This document shows positions 13,050 through 25,400 of a DNA stretch of 64,000 bases, piece by piece. The translations under genes and the position numbers were made by a program. This DNA comes from Mauremys mutica (Eukaryota; Chordata; Testudines; Geoemydidae). Under the pieces are notes generated by a model that did no database searches, was not told the DNA's origin, and worked only from the letters and a program-made list of their open reading frames with translations. Each line of letters begins with the position of its first letter. Position 1 is the first letter of the stretch. The DNA is taken from positions 14,529,225 to 14,593,224 of the forward strand of contig NC_059073.1 of the NCBI RefSeq assembly GCF_020497125.1, in the 5' to 3' direction.

Positions 13050-13545
13050 TCTCAGAACATTGGAATTGCCAGGCCAAATCGAACCTGAGGTCAGTCTAAT
13101 CCAGTGTCCAGTCACTCACAGTGATCAGAAGGAGATGTTTCAGAGCAAAGTGTAAGAACCCCACAGCAGGCAGATACAGGATAATTGCCCACCCACATTA
13201 GGTCTCATCCTGACCTCTAATAATTGGACTTTGGCTTAAGCCTTAAGTTTAATATCCCTCCCACTTTTTTGGTAGCATTAACTATTATAACTCTGAATAT
13301 TTTTTGGTTATCTATGTAAATGCCCGGTTTCTTTTTTAAACTTGTAAATTCTTTGTCTCAACAACTTCCTGTGTCCATGAGTTCCACCACCTAATTAAAC
13401 GGTGTGTGAAAAGGCATTTTCTTTGATCAGTTTTGAATTCCTCACCTTTTAATTGAATTGAATGTCCCCTTAGACTTGTGTTATGAGATAAGGAGAACAG
13501 ATGCTCCCAATCTACCATCTCTGAACCATTTGATATTTTAATATA
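13050..13545 (-). mobile_element. CR1-like LINE remnant, antisense, old
   Basis: Words such as CAGTCTAATCCAGTGTCCAG, a GAACTCATGGACACAGGAAG-type segment (13370-13390) and AATTGAATGTCCCCTTAG (13457) follow the antisense CR1 3' region. Divergence is high. Confidence 0.6.
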
Positions 13546-13731
13546 ACAAATGATTTATATAATTTTCTTTGTTCTATTTTCCTAGCTTTTCTTTCAGGTA
13601 AATTTCATGCTGCCTTTTAGAGAACAAAAACCTGAGGTGGCTTCTTTTTGCTGGAAAAAACCTTGTACATTCTAAGTTCAGGAAGTGATTAGAACAGAAC
13701 GATTAGAATAACCAATCAGAGCAGAGAAGCA

Positions 13732-13885
13732 TTGCATAATCACAGGACTGTTATTGAGAAATAACTGTCCAGTGATTATGCAACTATCTGCATTCAGATT
13801 GACTAATAGTTGTCGGTCAAGTAAAGCACTGGGTTTTGCATACTGTATAGTTATTGAGAGGTAACTGTACAGTGATTATGCAAAT
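13732..13885. repeat. Tandem pair of hairpins, 100-bp period
   Basis: The first hairpin (13732-13783) has 23-bp arms, 21 of 23 complementary, around the loop TGAGAA. The second (13835-13885) has the same design and loop TGAGAG, with 4 bp missing from its left arm. The right arms share CAGTGATTATGCAA; the second reads ATGCAAAT, the POU octamer. Class unknown. Confidence 0.8.
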
Positions 13886-16542
13886 TGGAGACCTGCAATC
13901 AGAATGCAAGGAATTGCAAAACTGGGGCAAACCTTTAGAGTTATGCACCAGTATCTCTGAACTCCAGTGGTTTGAGATTAAACCATTTAATTATAAATAC
14001 CTAAAAAGAGAAAAACTTCAAGTTACCATTCTTAAATCACTTTCAGTTCCCCCAAAGATCTTAGACATGTATGAACTTTATATAGAGACATTTTGACACA
14101 GGAAAGATTTCATTTTGTGTTGCTAACCACATGGCTCCAAAGGTAGGAGTAAATAGCAACACGTTGAACTTATTAGGTTTGCTAGAAGAGAAGCTGTGAT
14201 AAATTGTTGCTTAAATACATACAGCTGTGAAACAAGTAGATGAGGGAATAGATATTTATGTGAACAATTTGTATTAGACTACAATAGTGTTAGAGTACAT
14301 AGGAAGGACATCACTGAATGCAATACTCAAGTTTAATGCACCACTTGACCTATTCAATTATGATTGATGAAGCTAGAGCAACAGTTGATGGAGAGAAAAG
14401 CTCCCTTTTCTGTTACAAAGCTAACAAATGCTTCAAAAGAAAGTTCAAGTGCTAGAAAGAGAGAAACCCCAGCACTCAATTGCTGGTCCTTTGAAGTTAT
14501 GCAAAGTTAAAGTTTAATTAATTGATTGTAAAGCAAATCAGACTGATGAAAACAAGTGCTATGCTAAGTGCTAGTATTCATATTATTTTATGTTGTTTTG
14601 CTATGGGCTTATGTCTGCTGCTCAGGTCTAGAGGTGATTCATCTACTCAGCCTTCTGCTTTTTGTAATACATGACTTTGGATGCTACATAGTACATGGAC
14701 TGTGACTGAGGGCAGGTTGGGAAAAACTCCTGCTCAAAATGGCATATAAGGGTAGATATTTATGCTATTGTACATCTATTGTAAAAGCATATGCACTGCT
14801 TCTGCTGGGAGTGCCAGGGACCACCGTGCAACCATTCCGCTAGCTGGCCGCAGGGTAAGTGCACAGCTGAAACCTCAGCAAGTACCTTAACTTTCTGCAC
14901 TGGCTCATAGATGTTCTCTCTCTCTACGCCCACAAGCTGAAGTATCAGCCCAGAGTTTTAACTCATGCCCAGCACTGCAAAGAATTTGTAAAAAGCCAAG
15001 CTTCTTATGAATATTAAACTTAAGCCCCAGTTCAGCAAGGCACAAAAGCACATGCTCGCTGATTTAGTGCTTTGCTGAATTGGGACCTTACTCATTGCAC
15101 TAATGTGATGGTCCCTGCAGGAGAAGGGATGGGGAGTAGCTGCAAAAGATGATGATCTTTCTCCATTAGCAGCACTTGTTTTCATCCCCATAGGAAACCC
15201 AGGTGATAATTAATATATCTTGCCATGGTTGTGGACCTAATCGGTCTTTTTCATCCTAAGCTATTTATGGTCACATATGGTGGCCCTGAAGCAGTCCAAG
15301 GAATGTGTGAGACCCTAAGTCAGAAATAACATGTACCTCATCAGTAGTAACATCCTGGAGCAGGGGACACAAGGAGCGAGAACAACATCTGGCACAGGAA
15401 GCGTGTTAGAAACAAAATGCTAGAGCAGAAGCCTTCCCAGCCCTTTCTAACCCTGATTTCCTTTCCTTAGTTTCAACTGAACTAAGAGTGTCCAGATAGG
15501 CTTTTGCAGCTGGTTTAAATAAACTGGTTTAAAACCACACCTCACACTAAACCAGCTTGGTGAGTTTGCAAACCCATGATCGCTGCTTTTTAATCTCCCT
15601 AGGTGTTAAAAAGAATCAGATGCTTTTAGCTAACTCATTAGGGGGTTGTGAGCATTAACGAGGGATCGATTGGGCCTAAGGAAGTCTCAGTCAGTGTGTA
15701 GGTGCACCACCCCAGGGGAAGTACTGGCAGGTATTGCATTCAGGGGTGACCCCCAGAGTTCTCCTGATGCAGTGGAATGGGTGAGTATAATTTGTGGGTG
15801 CTATATTTTGAGCGGCTCTGCCTGTTCTTCACCCACTTGATACATGGAGGTGGGGAGTATCTAGAACCCATCCCCTGTGCTTCCCACCCCAATTTGAGCT
15901 CAGGTCTGAGTAGCCGTAACACAGGAGGAAGTGGGATCCATACTTCCCTATGTGGCTGTGTTAGGGGCTAGTTATGATCAAGCCTAATATTATTGTCACT
16001 TGAACATACACTGACAGGCATATGATGGTAGGTTATTGTGTGGAAAAATAGCATGCATTTCTTTTCAGTGCCCTACCTGCTAAGGGCTATTACCGCATAT
16101 ATCTTAAATGTCCACAGGTAGGTGACCTTTGGATTGAAATGTAGGTTTTATTTTTTAAAAAACCAACAAAACCAAAGGAAATGTTTGCAAAAAAATTTTA
16201 TAAGAAACAATTCCAGAAAAAACAGATATTGAAAAAACTAATAAATATTCCCTGGTTGGTTTGCAACACAAACATTGCAGCATTGCACCAGTGCATGAAA
16301 ACCACAGCCAGAAAGTGGCTGGAAACAAAAGTGAAACTGGAGAGTTTATTTTCATTGTTGAAGTTTGTGTGGATTGCAAAATAAAGGATTTTAGAAATTC
16401 CTGCTGTTCAAAGAAACTGAAATGGGGTTAGCAACCTGAAGGAAGCCTGGCTCTGAAAAGAAACCAGACATGAATTAGATGGATTTTTGCCTTCCACAAT
16501 TATGTTGACTTCAATGGAGCTAGACCAGCTGAAGAGCTATCC
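13886..16542. other. No gene seen
   Basis: Apparently single-copy sequence. AAACTGGTTTAAAACC (15530) and neighbouring AAACCAG words suggest a small inverted-repeat remnant at 15500-15560. Confidence 0.5.
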
Positions 16543-16849
16543 CACGGTTTCTCAAACAGGGGTCGCCGCTTGTGTAGGGAAAGCCCCTGGCGGGCCGGGC
16601 CTGTGTGTTTACCTGCCCCGTCCACAGGTTTGGCCAATCGCTCCAGGCCAATGGGACCTGCTAGAAGTGGTGTGGACTGAGGGACTTACTGGCTGCCACT
16701 TCCAGCAGCTCCCATTGGCCCGGAGCAGTGATCCACGGCCAGTGGGAGCCGCGATTGGTCGGACCTGCGGACGGGGCAGGTAAACACACAGGCCTGGGCC
16801 ACCAAGGGCTTTCCCTACACAAGCGGCGACCCCTGTTTGAGAAACCCTG
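16543..16849. mobile_element. Palindromic hAT MITE, family A copy 1
   Basis: About 300 bp whose two halves are near-perfect reverse complements. The outer ends are a degraded CACGGTTTCTCAAACAGG and CCTGTTTGAGAAACCCTG. Flanks AGCTATCC and AGCTGTTC share 6 of 8 bases, a decayed TSD. The arms contain TGTGTTTACCTGCC / GGCAGGTAAACACA and CCAAT motifs. There is no ORF of its own. Confidence 0.85.
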
Positions 16850-16889
16850 AGCTGTTCCGTTAAGAAAGTAGTAACTTATGCATGTAGGC

Positions 16890-17618
16890 CAGGGGTGGGC
16901 AAACTTTTTGGCCCAAGGGCCACATTGGGGTTGCAAAACCTGTATGGAGGGCTGGGTAGGGAAGGCTGTGCCTGCCCAAACAGCCTGCCCCCTACCCCCT
17001 ATCTGACCGCTCCTACTTCCTGCCCCCTGACTGCCCCCCTCAGAACACCAGACTATCCAACCCCCCCCTGCTCCTTGTCTCCTGACTACCCCCTGCTAGG
17101 ACCCCCTTCCCCTAACCGCCCCCTGGGATCCCACCCCCTATCCAACCCCTGGCTCCCAATCCCCTGACTGCCCTGACCCCTATCCATGCCCCTGCCCCCT
17201 GACAGGCCCCCTAGGACCTCATGCCTATCCACCCTTCCACTCCCCCTCCCCAGAACCTCTGCCCCATCCAACGGCTCCCTGCCCCTTATCCAACCCCCCT
17301 GCTCCCTGTCCCGTAACTGCCACCCAGGACCCTCTGCACTTTATCCAACCCCCCTGCTCCCCACACCCTTACCGTGCCGCTCAGAGCAGCATGTCTGGCA
17401 GCCATGCCCGGCCGGAGCCAGCTACTCTGCCGCTCCGCTCAGAAGGAGTGCTCCGTTCCACCACCCAGAGCGCTCCCCGTGCAGGGCGTGGCTGCGGGGC
17501 GGGGGGCAGCAGGGGAGGGGCCAGGGGCTAGCCTCCCTGGCCAGGAGCGCAAGGGCTGGATGTGGCCATGGTCCCATGGGCTGGATGTGGCCTGTGGGCT
17601 GTAGTTTGCCCACCTCTG
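16890..17618. mobile_element. Non-autonomous hAT element, 'CAGGGGTGGGCAAAC' family
   Basis: It is 729 bp with an exact 8-bp TSD ATGTAGGC at 16882-16889 and 17619-17626. Ends are CAGGGGTGGGCAAAC and GTTTGCCCACCTCTG. The interior is very C-rich (CCCCTGAC-type words) and has no transposase frame. Confidence 0.93.
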
Positions 17619-17626
17619 ATGTAGGC

Positions 17627-18539
17627 CCTGATCCTGCACTGTAGACGTCAATGAGAGTTTTGCTGTTGATTTCAATGGGAGCAGGATGAAGCCCACTGAA
17701 TTCAGCGGACTAGACTGTGACCGGTAAGCACCTACTCACAGGAGCAATCTTAATGGGACTGCCGTACTTGTGCTCACCTATTGACAGTCTGCTCGCTGTG
17801 GGCCAGATTTTTGTCACCTTTCTCTTCACCGAGCAGCATCGTATTTGAGAGCAGGCCGATGAAACTCAACAGGACTGCTGCCGGAGAAGGCACCGCTGAT
17901 CGGGAGCGAGGGGGGCACAATGGGCGAGTGGCAGGAGTGAGCACCGTGAATCGGGCCCTGTCCTCATTCCTATTGTGAGAGCACCGCGAAGAAGCGCTGC
18001 ACGAGCAGCAGACCTCTCCTGGGCCTGAGTGTGGCCACTGAGTCTGTGCAGGAATGAAGAGCAGAGGCATGTGGCAGTGGGGCGGTGGGTGTAGGATGGA
18101 CAGACGGCTCCAGCAAACAGGCTAATGCTGAAATTCTACCAAAAATATCCCTGCCGAGGGCTTTTTATTTAGACACTGAGCTCAGGGAGGGTGGGAAAGA
18201 GGAGGCCACCTGTTCTCAAAGCCAAAATGCGCATTTATTTCCCAAAGCCACTAGGGATGTGTCCCCCACTCTCTGGCCCCCTTGTCATCTTCCCACAAGG
18301 GGAAAGGAGTGCTGGGTCTTCGATGTCCCCCAAGGGGCTCGAGTTCCAGCTGCTGCCAGGCTGATCTTTCCCTCCGCTTCTCCCTCTGCCCCTGCAGACA
18401 GTTATTTCAGATGTGGCCGTAAAGAGACCAAAATACTTGGCAAAGTTAGGCTATAATTGGCCTAGGAGCTGTCAGCCCCTTGCTTTTTTCCCTCTCTCCT
18501 GGGCTGCTTTATAAATCTCTGAAACTCAATCCCTAGAGC
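17627..18539. other. No gene seen; dispersed palindrome fragment
   Basis: CTGATCCTGCACTGTAGACG to TTTCAATGGGAGCAGGAT (17629-17690) is the common sauropsid 'conversational' repeat also glimpsed at 25350 and 53815. The rest is unassigned. Confidence 0.5.
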
Positions 18540-19660
18540 CTCCTCCTCCACCCCTTCCCTTAAAGCAGCCCCACCTTCTCCTCCACTCCTCCTCCTGCTT
18601 CCCCTTTGCCCCCTCCTAAGCCTGCCCCAGCCCCCTCCTCCTGCTGCTCCCCCTCCTCCCACTCTGCCCCTGCTCCCCTCCCCTCCCCTCCAGCTGCCCC
18701 CAACCCCCTCCTCCTGCTGCTCCCCCTCCTCCCACTCTGCCCCTGCTCCCCTCCCCTAAACCTGCCCCTAGCCCCCCCTCCTGCTGCTCCCCCTCCCTTT
18801 AACCTAACCCAGCCCCCTCCTCCCACTCTGCCCCTGCTCCCCTCCCCTAAACCTGCCCCCAGCCCCTCTCCTGCTGCTACCCCTCCTCCCACTCTGCCCT
18901 TGCCCCCCTCCCCTAAACCTGCCCCAGCCCCCTCCTCCTGCTGCTCCTCCTCCCCTAAACCTACCCCAGCCCCCGCCTTCCGTTATGCTCCTGCTCCCCT
19001 CCCCTAAACCTGCCCCTAGCCCCTTCCTCCTCCTCTTAACCTGCCCGAAGCCCCCTCCTCCTGCTGCTGCTCCTCCCCTTAACCTGCCCCTAACCCCTTC
19101 TTCTCTCAGCCATCTGACCCTAACCTCCTCCTCTCAGGTCTCCTGCTTTGCCTCCAGCCCTTAGCCCCCTCCTCATCTTCCTCCCCCTCCCTATCTCCCT
19201 TTTGCCCCCTGCTTTAAACCAGCCCCAGACCCCTTCTCCCTCTCCCCCTTTTAACCCCAAATCAGTCCCTCACTGTTTTCTGTCAGCCTCCTCTTGCTCT
19301 GCAACTCCACTCCTCTGTCTCCACACCCTGTCCCCTCCCCTCTCTCTCCCCTCAGCAAACCCCATTATAAACCCTCTCCCCTCCTCCCTCGTGTACACCC
19401 TCAAATCAGCCCCTCCCCCCTTCTCTCAGTCCCTCCCTCCCCAAACCAGACCCTAGTCACCTTCCTCTCTGCTCCCTCCCTCCACCCCATCCTCCTTAAA
19501 CCACTCCCTGGCCCCCTCTCCTCCTAAAGCTTCATCCCCTCCCCTCCTATCCAAGATAGCTCCCTCCCTTGTCACCCTCCCTTCCTTTCACCACACCCCC
19601 ACCCCTCTTCCCTCCCTCAACCCCTCCCATGCCCCCCCTTTCCCAGATCCCACTGCATTA
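18540..19660. repeat. 1.1-kb polypyrimidine (C/T-rich) tract
   Basis: Almost uninterrupted C/T on the + strand. The first 500 bp is an imperfect tandem repeat of about 55-65 bp containing CCCCTCCTCCCACTCTGCCC and CCCCTAAACCTGCCCC. The second half is less ordered. Pro-rich (+) and Gly-rich (-) frames here are composition artefacts. Confidence 0.9.
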
Positions 19661-22145
19661 TACTTCCCAGCTCTCTCCCTCAGAGACTAGTCTAACCCTG
19701 AGCTCAGGGCTGCTTCTCTTGTAGTTAGATCATCTCTCCCTGGAGGTGGACTCCTTCATATTCCCTCAGTCCCGTCTAGCTGTATTTACTTGTCTTTTTT
19801 CTCTCTCTGTGTGTGTCATTTTTCTCCATTTCTGTGTCGGTTGCTGGCATGTAGGATATAGAGAGTGGGGTTTTTCCTCCCCTCCAGCACCCTGCTGAGT
19901 TTTGGTGTGTTTTTTTTTTTTGGTGTTTTTTCTTCTTCCAATCTGGGGAACAAGTGCCAGTCTCCACTTTGGCTGACAACTCTGCAAAGTACTTTTCAGA
20001 TGAATGTTGAATGTGGCTCGGGAATTGGGCGACAGTTGGCAGCTTTTCTGGTGCTTTTTTGCTACAGGTAAGAGGAATTTGTGTAATCCTAATAGCCATG
20101 CACTATAAATATCTGAAGACAACCCTGGTTTATTAGTTTGGATCCATTTTTTCTTTGCGCACTGTGGGCAAAACTTGTGCAGAAGTTTTTGTAGACGTGT
20201 GGCAACAGGATCTGGAGTTAATGATACAAGAAAAACCAAGAGGAATTGGATTAAATTGTACCTAACCCACGTTTTTTAATTTAGTCTGCAAAATTTTAAC
20301 AGTGCCTGCACGCTGTGCTGATGTTTCTGTCAACTTATTACGATACTGAACTTGCGAGAGCCAGGTGCTATGTAACTGCTAGATTCCTGGCTGATTGTAA
20401 TGAGAGAGATGCAGAGACTTAGAAACTGGTAATGTCACCATTAAGAAAAGTCAAAGGTTTAAAGCTAATCTGAACTTTTTGGATGTCACAGGAGTGTTCC
20501 TTTGTAACCATCATTTTTCAAGTTGATTCTGCAGGTCACACTCAGATCAGTATTTTGATTGATCTAGCTTCTTCCTGTACTTACATTTTCTACCAAACCT
20601 AACTTATTTAGTTCTGGTTAACCTTTTCTCCACCTCATATTTATTATAAAGCCACTTTGACCCAATTTCTCACTGTAGAATTTGTTTTCCTCTTAAACAT
20701 TGAGCTCTTGCCCAAGTCAGCCGTTCTTTTTACATTTTCTTTATAGGATTTTCTTTATAGGATTCTTTATACATTTTCTATATATCTGATGCTCTTAGAG
20801 CGGTCATTTACTCTTTGACAGCTGACACTCTGCATCCCTTAGTGTGTACTTAATGCAGTGTGTGTGTATGTGCTTCTGACCTTAAAATAACACATTCCAT
20901 CTGCTCTCCATGGACGTTGAGGGGCAGTTTTTGAGAAGCAAGCACCTGCAAAATCCGTGCAAGCAACTGTATGTTTAATTTTCATCCATGATCACTGCAC
21001 TTGCACGTGCACTGCTTCAGTTTGGCAAATGATCAGCTATGGAACTGACTATCCATTTTTGAGTGTAAATACCAGATTTGATCATGTAGTCATGATAACA
21101 GCATGCGTGACTTAGACATGGAAGTACACACATTGTGCACATGGGTGCACCCTCCCCCCACAAACCCATAAATCTGGCCTTGAAGATTCTATGACAACTT
21201 TTATTTTTTGGAAGAGCAGGAGTTTTTCCTCAGTATGGTTTGCCAAGATTTCAGCTCCTGTCATAGTCATTCATGTTTTCCAGTTTACTGTTGCCTTATA
21301 CATATGTGGAGGGTGCAGTTTAGTGGTGCTGTGTGTGCCTGGTTTGCAAAGTGCTTCGGGATCTTTTGGGTAAAGTGTGTCATGTTCATGACAATATTTG
21401 CTATTGTACACATCATTAAGAGAATTGACACCTTGTTACTATTTAAAAATGGGATGCTCCAGCTGGAGTGGTGGAACATTCCCTACCCCGCCTCTCCCCC
21501 CGAGGCCCCACACCCCATTCACTCCTCTTCTCTCCTGCCCCCATTGCTCACTGCTTTTCACCTCTCCTCCCCCCTGCTCCATCTGCCCAGATCAGGAGTG
21601 ACTCACCTGGAGAGCTGGGGCTGGGAGCTGCAGCTGCCCAGCTCAGGTAGGAGGTGGTCCCGGCTGAGTAGAGGCTGGCGCAAGGGATGACCCAGTGCCT
21701 TCCCCACCCACAGTAACCAGAATTAGATCTGAGTGGACACTATCAGGTCCCCTTTTCCACTAGACTTTCCAGTTGAAAACGGGGCACCTGGCCACCCTAA
21801 TCATTACAAAATTTGCAGAGTATTATTACAAAGTAATGGTTGGGAGTCAGTGTTGCAGACTCATTGGACTACTTGTATGCGTAAGTAGAGTTCAGCATGA
21901 GTAAAGGCAATTAGAAAGACTTTTCCTACCATCATGATGATGAACTGGGAGATTTTACTCTCAGAATATCTACAAAAATGCTGCAGTTCTCACTGGGCTC
22001 GACTGTTCCAGTAGATATGGCTCCTGCTATGGGGCAGTGTGGAGTTTCTCTACTGGGATTCCGCCCAGCGGAAACCAAGGCACAGAGACGTTCAGAGCCA
22101 CAGTCTCATCTTAGTTACAGCAGCCCAAGCCTGGAGAGTCTCCAT
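19661..22145. other. No gene seen
   Basis: Apparently single-copy sequence. GAAAACGGGGCACCTGGCCACCCTAA at 21774-21800 (quoted ends GAAAACGGGG and GGCCACCCTAA) looks like one terminus of a 'TAGGGTGGCC' MITE whose other end I did not find. Confidence 0.5.
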
Positions 22146-22204
22146 TGGCTTACATAAGAATATAAGAACGGTCCTACTGGGTCAGACCAACGGTCTGTCT
22201 AGCC
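22146..22204 (-). mobile_element. CR1-like LINE terminal fragment, antisense
   Basis: Reads ATAAGAATATAAGAACGGTC and then CTGGGTCAGACCAACGGTCT, the same subfamily as 38762. It is cut by the chimeric MITE that begins at 22205. Confidence 0.75.
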
Positions 22205-22426
22205 CAGGGTTTCTCAAACAGGGGTCGCCACTTGTGTAGGGAAAGCCCCTGGCGGGCCGGGCCGGTGTGTTTACCTGCCCCGTCCACAGGTCCGGCCGAT
22301 CGCGGCTGCCACTGGCCGCGGATCGCTGCTCTGGGCCAATGGGAGCTGCTGGAAGTGGTGCAGGCCAGGGGACTTACTGGCCGCTGCTTCCAGCAGCTCC
22401 CATTGGCTGTAGTTTGCCCACGTCTG
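22205..22426. mobile_element. Chimeric MITE: family A left half, different right end
   Basis: The left 190 bp match family A (CAGGGTTTCTCAAACAGG onward, past the central CAGCAGCTCCCATTGGC). The element then switches to GCTGTAGTTTGCCCACGTCTG, which is the right terminus of the unrelated hAT MITE at 16890-17618. Possible TSD is GTCTAGCC against CTCTAATC (5 of 8). It sits inside a CR1 fragment at 22146-22204. Confidence 0.78.
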
Positions 22427-25400
22427 CTCTAATCAGTAGACACTGATGCCTCAATTGATCATTTTGGGGCTGGCTGTAGGCTCTTCCTGGAGGAATAAAA
22501 ATCTTTGGGTGAGGTTCCTGAGCAATGAGGGGGGTGTGTGTGTGTACACATACACTGAATCCTTGCCTGACTCCCATTGCTGACTTTTCAAATATTTTAG
22601 GGTAAACATTTCTCTTACATGCCAGAGCTAGCTCTTGATGGAGACTGCGCTATTTCAAAAGAGATTCCTTTGCCTCCAATGCACATTAGAACTCTCATTA
22701 AAATATGTTTCTTGCAAAATGCTGTGTAATTATGTCTGCTTTAAAGAAAATGTCAATTTGTCATTTTATGGCTTTTTCTCTTGACCTATTTTTTTTAATC
22801 ATTGTTGAATGCTTGCAGTTTTCACTCTTTACATCACCCTTAAACTTTCCCCCCTTCCTGTCATTGGTGACAAAGCCTTAAAGAAAACCCCACCTAGTAG
22901 GCTGACAGTGCCCTGTTACTCAGCACCACCTGTTGCTTGTTGTCCCTGTACTATGACACCTCAACTATCTGAAGCAGGGTAAAATCCCCCAACCTCCCTT
23001 GATGGTCCATAATTATTCCGTGTTCCCTATTACTTTTGAACAGTCACAGGTCCTTGATCCTTCCCACCTTCCAGGTGTGGAACTCCCACTGCAGTTAAGA
23101 CATCAGCGTTTCCCAGTAAAGGTTGTACTGTAATACATTCCCTCCAGCCCAGACCTGGTGGCACGTCCTGCAGTCTTCACTCAGGCCTAGCTGCAACTAT
23201 GCAATGAGCAGGACTGTATCATTTGGTCCTTACTATATAACAATGTGGTAAGGGAACCAAAATGTGCAGAAATAACTCGATTATAGCCGAGCACTTGTGA
23301 AAAGGTGTTTGAAATTCCTATAGCACGTTTGGCAGTAGCAGGGGAGTGGTACTGGAGCAAGGATACCAGTAGCGATCTCATAATAATCCTGAAACAGGCT
23401 CCCTCTTGGCTTTAACTTGCTCTCTCTTTTACTGCACAGAGACTGCATTTGATGCATCTTTAATGGGCCCATTCCCGCTCCCACTGAAATGAATGGGGGA
23501 GTTTGCAATTTACTTCAGTGGAAATAGCATCGTGCATCACATTCCAAAAGTTTGCATATGCAAACCTGATCAAAGATGTTTATGTCCCAGCTCACTTAGC
23601 TGAGCCATGATATTTTTGGAAGGGCTTATGCAAATGTGCCTTCCCCCCCGCCCATTTTTGCTTTGGGTAGGTTTGCAGCTCTTAAGGTTCCCTTTGAGCT
23701 TTGAGTTTGAACAACCCCCCCAAACTCAGAGCACATCTTGGCCAGCGCCACCAAGTCTTACCTGGTTTGGGGTCAAAACCAGCATGTTTTGTATCTTTTC
23801 TCCCCTGAAGTCGTAAGTTTGGACCAGGTCTTTTAAAAACTGGCCCAGGTTTCAGGTTGGTAACATAACAAACAAAAGCAGACAAATATCAGCCACTTTC
23901 AGGTTTCGATGCAAAAGCTCCACAAGTTATGTATGTATTTATTTATTTGGAATTCAGTCATTTAATAATTGTGAATGACAACTTTTATCAAGGGGCATCA
24001 GCAGCCAGTTGCAGGTGGCTGTAACTTTACGTGCTATCAGTTGAGGGATGATCTGTGCCTGAGTACTGGAATTGAAGGAAGGACTGGAAATCGGGAGACC
24101 TTGACTCTAAGCCTAGCTCTGCCACAGAGGTGCTGCTAACCTTGGGCAAGTCACTTATCCTCTGTATACTCTCCGGTTCCCCATCTGCAAATAATAGAAT
24201 TTACCTACCTTACTGGACCTGATTTTCAGGAAGTGCTGAAGATCTTCCCTCTGTAATCTTGACTCCCTCTTGCTGTGGATCTTGGAGTCAGCCACTGGCT
24301 GGGAAAGCCCTGGCAATATGGTTTTATTGGAGTTGCTCCACCAGGGGGTGCTCCAGAGACCCACAGCTGGTGTGGACACGCAGGGAATCTTTGGGAAGGC
24401 CCTGAGCCCATGCCGACTAGGGGATCTGCAGGATTTGGGCCACCGACCCTCCCCTTTGTCCCAAATGCTCTGTAATGGAAGAGAATACAATGGGAACTCC
24501 ATGACAGTAGCCAAGCAGGGCTTCCTCTGCCTTCCTATGTGTGGGAACGCAAAGACCAGTATTAATGTGTTTACTCCATTTATGAAGGAGATTGGACAGA
24601 TAGCATAGCTTAGTGATGAGAAAAGGGCTTCTCAACCTTTTCTATGCCACACATCCTTTTTTCCACATCAGGTCCCCATCCCTTCTAGTTGGGGTCTAGC
24701 TGGGAAACCCCCTTCCCAGATAGCCATGTGAGAAGGGTAGGGTGGCCGTGACCAGGGTGTCATGACCCCTCCCTTTCCCGCATTGAGACCCCCTTGAATT
24801 AGAGCATAGGTCTGGGAGCAGGGTCCTGCTGAGTTCTCGTGACAGCTCTGCTACTGATTTAAGTCCCGACTCAGCAGTGATTTAAGAATGAGCTTAAGTC
24901 CCGTTAAAGATAGCAAAGCTCTTAAGCATGTGCACTGAATTGGAGCGGTTTGCTGCATCGGGGCCTTACTGTACGGCTGTGGGAAAGGCACTTAATTTCT
25001 TTGCTTGTTTCCTACTCAGTAACATGGGGATTATAATATTTACTTTCCAACTTCCCAGGGTGCTATGAGGGCTAGCTAGCTAATGTTTGCAGAGCATTCT
25101 AAAAATGTCGAGCTATACAAGTGCTATTTATTATTCCCTTGGCTGGCGAGGGAGTGGTATCATAGACCAGAGCTCTAATTTGGAGTGGAATAAAAAGTAA
25201 CTCCTCACAGTAATAAGCAACTACGTCCAGACAGGTTACACAACAGATACTGAACTTCCTGGCAGAATCGGGAAAGGTAACAATGCAATATTGCGTGTAG
25301 CAAAACAACGTTTCCTTGTGTTTCTGGAAACAACGTGAGAACTATAGAACTGATCCTTTGCCCACTGAAGTCAATGGGAGCTTTGCTGTTCATTTTAGTG

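Noticed and set aside
18606..19007. Pro/Ala-rich 133-codon plus frame and Gly-rich minus frames
   Set aside because: They result from the pyrimidine-rich tract, which rarely contains stops on these frames.
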